Of a stretch of 30,635 nt of DNA, positions 23,817 through 30,635 are shown in pieces (the first letter of the stretch is position 1; every line of letters begins with the position of its first letter). The notes under the pieces are model-generated. The model searched no databases. It was not told the origin of the DNA and was given only the letters and a program-made list of their open reading frames with translations. Made by a program: the position numbers and the translations under genes. Origin of the DNA: CAZCWM01 sp964622625 (GTDB lineage: Bacteria; Planctomycetota; Phycisphaerae; Phycisphaerales; Phycisphaeraceae); NCBI GenBank assembly GCA_964622625.1, contig CAZUUQ010000031.1, positions 1 to 30,635 of the forward strand, given 5' to 3'.

Positions 23817-26387
23817 TCACGAGCGGCCGCTTTGCCCAGCGTCGGCCGACTCGTACAGGTTCAGTTCGTTGGTCCAGCGCAGCCACTGGTCCCAGTGCCG
23901 CGCGTCCATGGGCAGGTTGGGATCGTCGAAGGCTTCATCGGGGATGCGGCGGAAATGCTCGTAGGCGCGCCGGTTGGCGGCCCGGGCCTGCGGGGTCAGG
24001 CCCTGTTCGCTGTAGGCGTTGACGATCTGCACCAGGGCCACCAGCGAAGCCGGATCGTGCGCGTAGCGGCCGGCCGCCAGGTCGTAGAGCTCGATGGCCT
24101 GCTTGAAGCGGCCCAGATCGTAGGCGCAGTCGGCCCGGTAGAAGAAGGCGTTGCGCAGGTAGAGGCGTTCGAGTTCGGTCAGCAGTTCGGTCGGCTGCTC
24201 ATCGAGCTGGGTGATGACCTGGTCGAAGAGCTTCATCGCCTCTTCGAGGCGACGCTGACGGTCGGCGCGGCGCTGAACAAGCTGCGCCTGCGAGACGGAC
24301 TCGCCCAGCCGCTCCGCCAGCTCACGGGCCGACTGACGGTAGCTGTCGGCCAGGGCGAAGCGCACGGCCGCGGATCGCTCACCGCGGGCCGGTCCGTACA
24401 GGTCCATCGCCTGCGTGAAACGTTCGATGGCGAGGTTGAACTGCCCCGTGCGATGGTGCAGCCGACCCAGCTCGATCAGGGCATCGCGGTACTGGCTGCT
24501 TTCGGGCGTGATGGCGGGATGGTTCTCGACGACCGTCAGGAGCGTGCGCTGCGCGCCATCGACATCACCCACGGCCGCGTAGCACTGGGCCATGGGGACC
24601 AGGGCGTCGTAGGCTTCGGGGCTGGTGCGCGTCTCGGGATCGTCGATGAGCGCGGCAAAGTGCTGGAGGGCGGACTCCGGGCGGCCGGACGCCTGATACG
24701 CCAGCGCCAGGTGCAGCCGGGCCCGATGCCGCCGCGGGTCTTCGGGCCGGTGCTGTGTGTAGTCGGCATAGCGCTCGATGGCCTTGTCCCAGAGCTGGGC
24801 GTGGTCGTAGCACTGGGCGCTGGCCCAGAGCGTGTCGGCGAAACCCTGCTCGTCGCCGGCGGCGTTGGCGCGCAGGGCATACTGGTAAAAGTAGTCGCCA
24901 GCCTGCTCGTAGTGGGCGGCCGCGTCCTGGTTGAGCAGGCGGTACTGGCCGGTCCAGTCGGCCCCCGGGCCGCCGCGGGCGCCCTCGGCCATCAGCATTT
25001 CGGCTTCGACCACATTCTGCCGCGCGAGCTGCCGATGCGCTGCCGCCAGGCGCGCCAGCAGGTCCATCGGCCAATCGCCTTCGTACATCGGACCGAGCAC
25101 CAGCAGGTAGTCGATGGCGCGGGCGTACTGGCCCTCGGCCGCCTCGCGGTCGTGATGAACAAGGATCACCTGCCGCAACTCGTGGCGCTGGCGGTCGGCG
25201 TGGCGGCCGCTCTGGTTGCCGCCGCCCTGCCGCAGCGCGGCGACGGCCTGGGCCAGCATTTCGCGGGCCTCGGCATGGGCGCCGAGCCGGGCCTGCACGT
25301 CGCCGAGACCGATGGCCGCATCCACGTGGGCCGCGGTGCCGGGATAGTCGCGGTACGCACGATCGAAACGCCGCAACGCTTCCTGCGCGTCGTTGTCGCG
25401 GGTAAGGGCGATGCGGCCCAGACCCACCAGGATGCGCGCGTGCAGCACGTCGGTCGGATCGGCTGCGAGCTCATCGCCTGCAACGCGGAACCATCGCTCG
25501 GCGTCGTCAAAGCGTCCGACACGGCTGAACGCCTCGGCGAGGATGATCTTCACCGACGCCATGGCCTCGTCGCCGTAAAGGTTCGTGAGCCGTATCAGTT
25601 CGCGAGGCAGGCGACGGACAACCTGCTGCGGCTCATCGCCGAGGCCGTCGGGGCCCTGCGTCATCAGCAGTTCGGCCCGCAGCGCGACGGCCCAGACTTC
25701 CTGGTCGCGGCGCACGGTACGGTCGGCCACGCGGCCCAGTTCCTGCTCAAAGCGGCTCAATAGCGGGGCCAGATGGTCGATCGAGCTGTGCGGCTGACGC
25801 GCCAGGCGGCGCTCGATGATGCGGCGGATGACCTCGTGGCGGCGATCGGCCGCGGCCGGTGAAATCTCGTCGAGCTTGGCCAGCGCGCGATCGTCCTCAT
25901 TCAGGGCCGCCAGCGTCTCGGCCCAGCGCAGCAGGTGCCGATCGTCGAAGACCATGCCCATGTCGAGGGCCTGCTGGTAGGCCGCCCGCACCTTCTGATG
26001 GTCCGCGGGGTTGTCCCAGCGATTGGCGTGCTGCTGTTCGTAGACCAGGTCGCCCTGCACCAGGTAGTAGCGTGCCCGCTGCTCCACGGGTGTTTCCGGC
26101 GACAGGTTCTGGCGAACCTCTTCGAGGCGGGCGTGGGCCTTGTCGTACTGGTTGAGCTTCAGGGAGGCGACCACATCGTCAAGCCCCTGACGCACGTCGA
26201 AAGGCGCCGGCTCATGCTGGGAGGCATACAGCCACAGGCCGATCAGCAGCAGCCCCACGGCCAGCAGGAGCGTGGGCAACTGCCAGACGTCGGACCAGCT
26301 TCCCGGGGCGGCCGGCGGGGAAACCGGCTGCGACGCAGCAGCAGCCGGGGCGGCGATCGGCCTGGTTTTTCCGGGTTTTTCAGCCAT
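23817..26387 (-). CDS. Large membrane-anchored TPR-repeat protein
   Basis: The 856-residue product has a Pro/Ala-rich cytoplasmic N-terminus (1-33), one membrane helix (about 37-55, LPTLLLAVGLLLIGLWLYA), and then an almost continuous array of helical repeats. Many have a recognisable TPR pattern (for example LAETLAALNEDDRALAKLDE, AQCYAAVGDVDGAQRTLLTV, IELGRLHHRTGQFNLAIERFTQAMDLYG). The topology would place the repeats outside the inner membrane. It may act as a scaffold for protein contacts, as in other planctomycetes where such proteins are common, but no enzyme motif is visible. It lies between a sulfatase gene and the flagellar regulatory operon and need not be related to motility. AGG lies upstream of the ATG. 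Confidence 0.85.
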   Translation of the reverse strand: MAEKPGKTRPIAAPAAAASQPVSPPAAPGSWSDVWQLPTLLLAVGLLLIGLWLYASQHEPAPFDVRQGLDDVVASLKLNQYDKAHARLEEVRQNLSPETPVEQRARYYLVQGDLVYEQQHANRWDNPADHQKVRAAYQQALDMGMVFDDRHLLRWAETLAALNEDDRALAKLDEISPAAADRRHEVIRRIIERRLARQPHSSIDHLAPLLSRFEQELGRVADRTVRRDQEVWAVALRAELLMTQGPDGLGDEPQQVVRRLPRELIRLTNLYGDEAMASVKIILAEAFSRVGRFDDAERWFRVAGDELAADPTDVLHARILVGLGRIALTRDNDAQEALRRFDRAYRDYPGTAAHVDAAIGLGDVQARLGAHAEAREMLAQAVAALRQGGGNQSGRHADRQRHELRQVILVHHDREAAEGQYARAIDYLLVLGPMYEGDWPMDLLARLAAAHRQLARQNVVEAEMLMAEGARGGPGADWTGQYRLLNQDAAAHYEQAGDYFYQYALRANAAGDEQGFADTLWASAQCYDHAQLWDKAIERYADYTQHRPEDPRRHRARLHLALAYQASGRPESALQHFAALIDDPETRTSPEAYDALVPMAQCYAAVGDVDGAQRTLLTVVENHPAITPESSQYRDALIELGRLHHRTGQFNLAIERFTQAMDLYGPARGERSAAVRFALADSYRQSARELAERLGESVSQAQLVQRRADRQRRLEEAMKLFDQVITQLDEQPTELLTELERLYLRNAFFYRADCAYDLGRFKQAIELYDLAAGRYAHDPASLVALVQIVNAYSEQGLTPQARAANRRAYEHFRRIPDEAFDDPNLPMDARHWDQWLRWTNELNLYESADAGQSGRS

Positions 26388-26536
26388 CAGCCTGTCTCAT
26401 GGTCAATCGACGCGGCGCCGATCAGGCCCGCGACGAGCCGTTCGACGGCGAGTTCGCGGCCGGCGCGGTCGGCAAGCCGGGACCGGTTATCAGACCTCGC
26501 TTGAAGGTATCGTCCAATGCCGCGGCGGGGCATGAA

Positions 26537-26558
26537 TCACCGCCGGTAAAGCCGGTGA
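26537..26558. repeat. Hairpin downstream of the sulfatase gene
   Basis: TCACCG (26537-26542) pairs with CGGTGA (26553-26558) around a 10-nt loop, 19 bp after the sulfatase stop, in the 189-bp spacer before the TPR gene. No T-run follows, so it is at best an incomplete terminator. Nothing else stands out in the spacer; no convincing promoter for the TPR gene was found. Confidence 0.3.
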
Positions 26559-26576
26559 CCGATCGCGGCGGCGCGC

Positions 26577-28007
26577 TCATGCATTCACCTGCGCCGGGCG
26601 CCACGCTTCGTGACCGTCGTTGTGCCGCGGCAGTTCGCGCACACGCAGCCCGGACTTCGCCGGATCGCTGTGCCGCGCGTAGAACGCTTCCAGGCGCCGA
26701 TCGAGCTGCGCTCGCGTGGCGGCATGGGCCGGGTCGTCAGCCAGGTTCTGCTGTTCAAGGGGATCGGCGCTCAGGTCGAACAGCTCATGCGGCCCATCGG
26801 GCCAGCGACGCACCCATTTCCAGCGCGGCGTGCGGATCATACGCAGGTCGCCATACTCCGCGAAACGGGCGTCGTCCCAGTCAGGCACATCGCGGCCCGC
26901 GGCCAGGGGCAGCAGCGAGCGGCCGGGATAGGCGCGATCGGCCGCCGCGCCGCGCTGCAGATCCACGCCCCCCACCTCGCAGAGCATCTGGAATATGTCG
27001 TAATGATCCACGCAGCGGTCGACCACCGCCTTCTGCGGCAGGCCCCGCGGCCAGCGCATCAGCAGCGGCACCCGGATCGACGTCTCGCAGACGTTCAGCG
27101 GCCGCGTGCTGTTGCCCTTGCCCCAGATGCCCTGGTGCCCCAGGGCGCAGCCGTGGTCGGAGACGTAGATCACCAGCGTGTTCTCGATCTGGCCGGTCCG
27201 CTCCAGATGCTCAAGCAGACGGCCGATGCCGTCGTCGATGTTGCTCACGGCTGCGTAGTACCCGCGGTAGAACTGCTTGAGGTGTTCAGCCTCACTGCTG
27301 CGGCCGTGCAGGGCGGCGCTCTGAAACCACGGATGCGGCGCGGGCCGGGGAATATCGTCGAAGGATGCGTCCTCGTAGCGGGCCAGGTAGGCGGGATCCT
27401 GCGTTTGGTACGGCGAATGCGTGGCCGTGTAGCCCACGTGCAGGAACCAGGGCTGATGCGCAGCCTGCTGTGAGCCGGCGGTCTGCTCCAGAAAGCCAAT
27501 GGCGTGATCGGTGACGATCTGCTCGCGGTTGCCGTGGAAGTCGGTGAGCACGCCGTTGTCGCCGAAGGTGCACTTGCCGTGGTGGCTGTGCTGACCGTGG
27601 AGCATGCCGAACCAGTAATCGAAACCGGGGTGCGGCTGCTCGGACTGACCCAGGTGCCACTTGCCCGCCAGTCCGCAGCGATAGCCGGCCCCGCGCAGCA
27701 GTTGCCCCAGGGTGATCTCATCAGCCAGCCAGCGGCGCGGGCGGATGTCGGGCGTGTTCTCCTGAATCCAGTCGTGGATGCCGACCTGGCTGGGCGTGCG
27801 GCCGGTGAGCAGGCACGCGCGGGCGGGTGAGCAGACGGGACAGGGCGTGAAAGCCTGGTCGAAGCGCACGCCCTCAGCGGCGAGGCGATCGAACGCGGGG
27901 GCCGCAATCTCCCGGTTGCCGTAGCAGGGCAAGGCCCACTGGCCGTGGTCGTCGGTCACGAAAAGCAGAATGTTGGGCCGACCGCCGGTTCGCCGCTGCT
28001 TTGTCAT
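26577..28007 (-). CDS. Type I sulfatase (arylsulfatase family)
   Basis: The enzyme would hydrolyse sulfate esters, with the substrate unknown. The 476-residue product has the family N-terminus NILLFVTDDHGQWALPCYGN, where the paired Asp at 19-20 bind calcium. The active-site signature CSPARACLLTGR at about 59-70 has the cysteine that is converted to formylglycine. VIYVSDHGCALGHQGIWGKGN (about 280-300) carries further metal ligands. No signal peptide is evident at the N-terminus (MTKQRRTGGRPNILLF), so the protein may be cytoplasmic, unlike many planctomycete sulfatases. AGGAG precedes the ATG at 28007. It lies 40 bp after prfB. The maturation enzyme is not in the window. Confidence 0.93.
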   Translation of the reverse strand: MTKQRRTGGRPNILLFVTDDHGQWALPCYGNREIAAPAFDRLAAEGVRFDQAFTPCPVCSPARACLLTGRTPSQVGIHDWIQENTPDIRPRRWLADEITLGQLLRGAGYRCGLAGKWHLGQSEQPHPGFDYWFGMLHGQHSHHGKCTFGDNGVLTDFHGNREQIVTDHAIGFLEQTAGSQQAAHQPWFLHVGYTATHSPYQTQDPAYLARYEDASFDDIPRPAPHPWFQSAALHGRSSEAEHLKQFYRGYYAAVSNIDDGIGRLLEHLERTGQIENTLVIYVSDHGCALGHQGIWGKGNSTRPLNVCETSIRVPLLMRWPRGLPQKAVVDRCVDHYDIFQMLCEVGGVDLQRGAAADRAYPGRSLLPLAAGRDVPDWDDARFAEYGDLRMIRTPRWKWVRRWPDGPHELFDLSADPLEQQNLADDPAHAATRAQLDRRLEAFYARHSDPAKSGLRVRELPRHNDGHEAWRPAQVNA

Positions 28008-28023
28008 CAGCTCCTGTCTCCGT

Positions 28024-28040
28024 CGCGGCGCGAAGCCGCG
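28024..28040. repeat. GC-rich hairpin between prfB and the sulfatase gene
   Basis: CGCGGC (28024-28029) and GCCGCG (28035-28040) form a stable stem with a five-base loop, 7 bp after the prfB stop and about 17 bp before the sulfatase ATG. No T-tract follows. It might slow transcription or protect a message end, but it also fits chance in GC-rich DNA. Confidence 0.3.
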
Positions 28041-28047
28041 GACGCGC

Positions 28048-29170
28048 TTACGCCACCTGGGCGTTGGACTTCTCCTTCGCCCGCCGGCGCAGCTCGGCCT
28101 CGATGAAGCCCTGAAGGTCGCCGTCGAGCACGCGCTGCGGATTGCCGACTTCGTGGCCGGTGCGGATGTCCTTGACGCGGTTGTCGTAAATCACGTAGCT
28201 GCGGATCTGCGTGCCCCAGCCCATCTCGAGTTTGCCGCCCGAGGCGGCATTGATCTCCTGCTGACGCTTCTGCTCCTCGAGCAGCTCGAGCTTGCCCATG
28301 ATGATCGACAGCGCCCGGCGTTTGTTCTGCTCCAGGCTCCGCTCGACCGAGCAGAGCACCACGATCCCGCTGGGGATGTGCGTCATCCGCACGGCCGTGG
28401 CGACCTTGTTGACGTTCTGACCGCCCGGCCCCGAGGAGCGGGCGAAGACCTGCATGTCCAGGTCCTTGTCGGGAATCTCAAGCGCCGCGGCCTCGTCGAA
28501 CTCCGGGACCACGTCCACAGCCGCGAAACTCGTCTGCCGCTTGCCCTGGGCGTTGAACGGCGAGACCCGCGCAAGCCGGTGCGTGCCGCGCTCGGCTGAG
28601 AGGTAGCCGTAGGCCATCGGCCCCCTGACGAACAGCGTCACGTCCTTGAGGCCGGCCTCTTCGCCGACCGTCTTGTCGATCTCCTGCACGTCGTAGCCCA
28701 TGACTTCGCAATAGCGCAGGTACATGCGCAGCAGCATTTCGGTCCAGTCCTGGGCCTCGACGCCGCCTTCGCGGGCGTAGATCGTCAGGTAGCAGTTGCG
28801 CGTGTCGTACTTGCCCGACAGCAGCGACAGCGTCTCCACACGGGCAAGCTGCGCCTCGAGCTTGTCGATCTGCCCGTCCACCTCGACGCGGGTTTCCTGG
28901 TCGTCAGCCTCCTCGGCCATCTCCCAGAGCACCCTGGCATCCTCGACGGCGCGCATGGCATTGCGCAGCGGGTCAACCTGGGCCTTGACCGCCTTCATCT
29001 TCGCAACCGTCTGATTGGCCTTGTCCGGCTCGCTCCAGAAGTCCGGCTCGGCCATCTGCTTTTCCAGCTCCTGGAGCCGGGCGAGCTTCTGGTCGTAGTT
29101 AAAGAGAGTCGCGGATGGTTAAGATCCGCGCCTCGAGGCCTTCCAGAATGTCAGCAATGTTTTCGCGCAT
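28048..29170 (-). CDS. prfB: Peptide chain release factor 2, made by programmed +1 frameshift
   Basis: RF2 reads UAA and UGA and releases the finished peptide. The gene has a 23-codon leader from ATG 29170 (MRENIADILEGLEARILTIR, then DSL) that stops at TAA 29101-29099. The rest (NYDQKLARLQELEKQMAEPDFW onward, 350 residues) is in the +1 frame, giving 373 residues, normal for RF2. The anticodon-like tripeptide SPF (in RVSPFNAQG) marks it as RF2, not RF1, and GGQ lies in SSGPGGQNVNKV. An ATG at 29055 within the second part would drop the conserved N-terminal helix and is not the start. The join is the usual CTT-stop-C site, but with TAA instead of TGA. A promoter is predicted immediately upstream. 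Confidence 0.96.
29098..29104 (-). promoter_or_regulatory. RF2 programmed +1 frameshift site CTT TAA C
   Basis: Minus strand reads CTTTAACTAC. In frame zero CTT (Leu) is followed by TAA; slipping one base forward on CTT gives AAC TAC GAC, which leads into the RF2 body. E. coli has CTT TGA CTA C, so the site is the same except for TAA instead of TGA. Slow termination when RF2 is scarce allows the shift. No AGGGGG-like internal ribosome-binding stimulator is seen just before CTT. Confidence 0.88.
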
Positions 29171-29203
29171 CGCGGGCCGGTCCTGCCTGGGTTGAAGCCC
29201 GCC

Positions 29204-29233
29204 ATTGTAGCAGCTACGCCAGTCGGCTGTGAA
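29204..29233 (-). promoter_or_regulatory. Housekeeping (sigma-70-like) promoter for prfB
   Basis: On the minus strand TTCACA (29233-29228) and TACAAT (29209-29204) are separated by 18 bp. Each hexamer matches five of six bases of the consensus TTGACA / TATAAT. Transcription would start near 29197, giving a leader of about 27 nt before prfB. The -35 overlaps the end of the upstream hydrolase gene. Confidence 0.55.
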
Positions 29234-30500
29234 GCCGGCGCAACATGTCGAGGGCCGCGGCGACCACCATGTCGCCGGCTTCGGGCGCCAGGCAGCTTGA
29301 GGTGATCAGCGTGCACTCGTACCCGCCGCCGTCGAACGCCCGCCGCGTCGGCAGATAACCCACCATGCCGTTGGCCGCCCCCACCACGTGCGTGTCCGCG
29401 AACGGGCTGCCGGCCTTGATGCGCAAGCCCAGTTCGGTAAACAGCTCGCCGGGAATGCCCACGAACACGTGGTCGCGGTTCAGGGCCAGGCATTGAAGCT
29501 CAGCCGGAAAATGATCGCGGTGCCGCTGCTTCTCGCGCAGGCGCTCGATCTGCTGCTCGTAGATCGCGTCGGTGCCGAAGCGCTGGCGTCGCGGCATGTC
29601 GCGGCCGAAGGGGCCGTCGATGTCGCGCCACGGCAGGCGAAGGGTCTGCGTCATGCCGTCGAGCAGCGGCGACGCGATGTCTTCCAGGCCGGCCGCCATC
29701 TGCTGCACGTCGTCAGCCACCACGTACCCGACGCGCTGCGGGCTGTCGACGTGCTCCGGATCAAGCGGATTGGCATGGTGCACGTCGCCGAACGCCCCGT
29801 TGAGCAGCATGGGGACGCAGCGCGGACCGAAGTGCTGCTTCAGCCGCAGCGCCATCTGCCCCGGCCAGCCGGCCGTGATGGTGTTGTCGCCCCCGCCGTG
29901 CGTCGGGTGGCAGGCGTAATTCACCAGCAGGCCGAGCGTCGAGCCGTCCCCGCCCATCAGCGCCAGCGCGGCCAGCTCCGGGTCGAGCACGCTTTCGCGG
30001 CAGCGGATGCGCGGCAGATGACGGGCGTGGCACTGCACCGAGCCGTCGCGCATCACGAAGCGGCGGATGAACGCGATGCGCGATTCGAGCGTGCGGCCGA
30101 ACATCAGCTTGGCGGGCTGCAATGCCTCCACCGCCTGTCGCAGCGCTGCATGCACAGCCGGCAGCAGCACCCCGTCGATGTAGGCGTCGTCGCGGCGCAC
30201 CGCCCCGGCCCCGACGGCCGCGGGACCGCAATGGTTGTGCGTCGCCGCGACCATCACCCGCTGCGGGTCCAGCCCCAGGGCGATCGCCGACGCCCGGATG
30301 CGATCCACCTCCAGCCAGCGGATGCTCAGCAGGTCCAGCGACACCACCGCGATGCGCCGACGCCCGTCGTCGAGCACGCACGCCCGCGCATACAGCGGGT
30401 CGCGCAGCGTGTCGGCCGTGACGCGAACCAGCCAGCCGACCTTCTCGCACGGCAGGCTGGGCGTGATGTCCACTTCCGCAAATCCGGCTTGCAGCGGCAT
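29214..30500 (-). CDS. Neutral/alkaline ceramidase-like hydrolase
   Basis: The 428-residue product begins MPLQAGFAEVDITPSLP, the typical opening of the neutral/alkaline ceramidase N-terminal domain family (AGxAxxDITP). It continues DPLYARACVLDDGRRRIAVVSLDLLSI and VMVAATHNHCGPAAVGAG; the histidines at 88 and 90 are probable zinc ligands. LVNYACHPTHGGGDNTITAGWPGQM carries another. The C-terminal GGGYECTLITSSCLAPEAGDMVVAAALDML closes the fold. No signal peptide is evident. Many planctomycetes carry such genes in several copies; the real substrate is unknown and need not be ceramide. It starts 30 bp after the stop of a closely related gene. I found no strong ribosome site. Confidence 0.82.
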   Translation of the reverse strand: MPLQAGFAEVDITPSLPCEKVGWLVRVTADTLRDPLYARACVLDDGRRRIAVVSLDLLSIRWLEVDRIRASAIALGLDPQRVMVAATHNHCGPAAVGAGAVRRDDAYIDGVLLPAVHAALRQAVEALQPAKLMFGRTLESRIAFIRRFVMRDGSVQCHARHLPRIRCRESVLDPELAALALMGGDGSTLGLLVNYACHPTHGGGDNTITAGWPGQMALRLKQHFGPRCVPMLLNGAFGDVHHANPLDPEHVDSPQRVGYVVADDVQQMAAGLEDIASPLLDGMTQTLRLPWRDIDGPFGRDMPRRQRFGTDAIYEQQIERLREKQRHRDHFPAELQCLALNRDHVFVGIPGELFTELGLRIKAGSPFADTHVVGAANGMVGYLPTRRAFDGGGYECTLITSSCLAPEAGDMVVAAALDMLRRLHSRLA

Positions 30501-30530
30501 GACATTGTCCCGCGGCCGGGCGTTTGACTA

Positions 30531-30635
30531 TCAGCCACCGGCCGCATTCAGCATACCCACGGCCGCGTCAACGAGGATGTCGCCGCTTTCGGGCTTGAAG
30601 CGGCTGACGGGGAAGGTGCACTCGTAGCCGCCGCC
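30531..30635 (-). CDS. C-terminal end of a second ceramidase-like hydrolase (cut by window edge)
   Basis: The last 34 codons are visible, GGGYECTFPVSRFKPESGDI followed by LVDAAVGMLNAAGG and a TGA at 30531. They match the end of the neighbouring hydrolase (GGYECT, then PE.GD.xV.AA..ML), so this is a tandem paralogue. It ends 30 bp before the next gene, indicating co-transcription. Most of the gene lies outside the window, so catalytic residues cannot be assessed. Confidence 0.85.
   Translation of the reverse strand, partial: GGGYECTFPVSRFKPESGDILVDAAVGMLNAAGG

Noticed and set aside
23733..25763. 676-codon open frame on the plus strand opposite the TPR gene
   Set aside because: It is antisense to a well-supported protein. 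Long antisense frames are expected in GC-rich DNA with strong third-position bias, and its composition (Val/Gly/Gln/His-rich, no domain) looks like a shadow.
29099..29101. prfB in-frame stop as a sequencing error or pseudogene
   Set aside because: The stop lies at the exact place of the known RF2 frameshift, with the CTT-stop-CTAC context kept and the frame restored with conserved residues. An error would not reproduce this.

Overview
The window is a long flagellar gene cluster preceded, in the direction of transcription, by a short block of housekeeping and degradative genes. Every gene I can support lies on the minus strand, so transcription runs from high to low coordinates. The DNA is GC-rich. 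The combination of sulfatase and ceramidase-type hydrolase genes, a Bacillus-like fla/che gene order and GC-rich dispersed repeats suggests a planctomycete, possibly of the Phycisphaerae. That assignment is inference. Two runs of exactly 100 Ns (8626-8725 and 12770-12869) show it is a draft scaffold.

Upstream block (30635 to 23817): the last codons of a ceramidase-like hydrolase, a full paralogue of it, prfB (release factor 2), a type I sulfatase and a large membrane-anchored TPR protein. prfB is not a simple ORF. It has a 23-codon leader ending in CTT TAA C and continues in the +1 frame, which is the classic RF2 autoregulatory frameshift but with UAA in place of the usual UGA.

Regulatory block (23657 to 20682): a FlgN-like export chaperone, a soluble histidine kinase and a sigma-54-dependent response regulator. 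A good -24/-12 sigma-54 promoter match lies between the regulator gene and flgB, so the two-component pair probably switches on the structural genes immediately downstream. A two-copy, 35-bp-period motif lies upstream of flgN.

Structural and export block (20513 to 1): flgB, flgC, fliE, fliF, fliG, fliH, fliI, fliJ, a MotE-like gene, fliK, flgD, a small unassigned gene, flgE, flbD, motA, motB, fliL, fliN, fliO, fliP, fliQ, fliR, flhB and flhA (cut by the window edge). These supply the rod, MS ring, one switch protein, export ATPase complex, hook, stator and membrane export gate. Most genes are closely spaced or overlap by a stop/start, as in an operon. fliM, expected between fliL and fliN, is absent. 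The two spacers flanking fliR and the spacer upstream of motA hold inverted-repeat sequences that look like dispersed elements.

I found no tRNA, rRNA, CRISPR array, insertion sequence or transposase, and no obviously new multigene system. The items most worth a second look are the UAA-type prfB frameshift, the missing fliM, the sigma-54 promoter, the tandem motif upstream of flgN, and the repeats around fliR.
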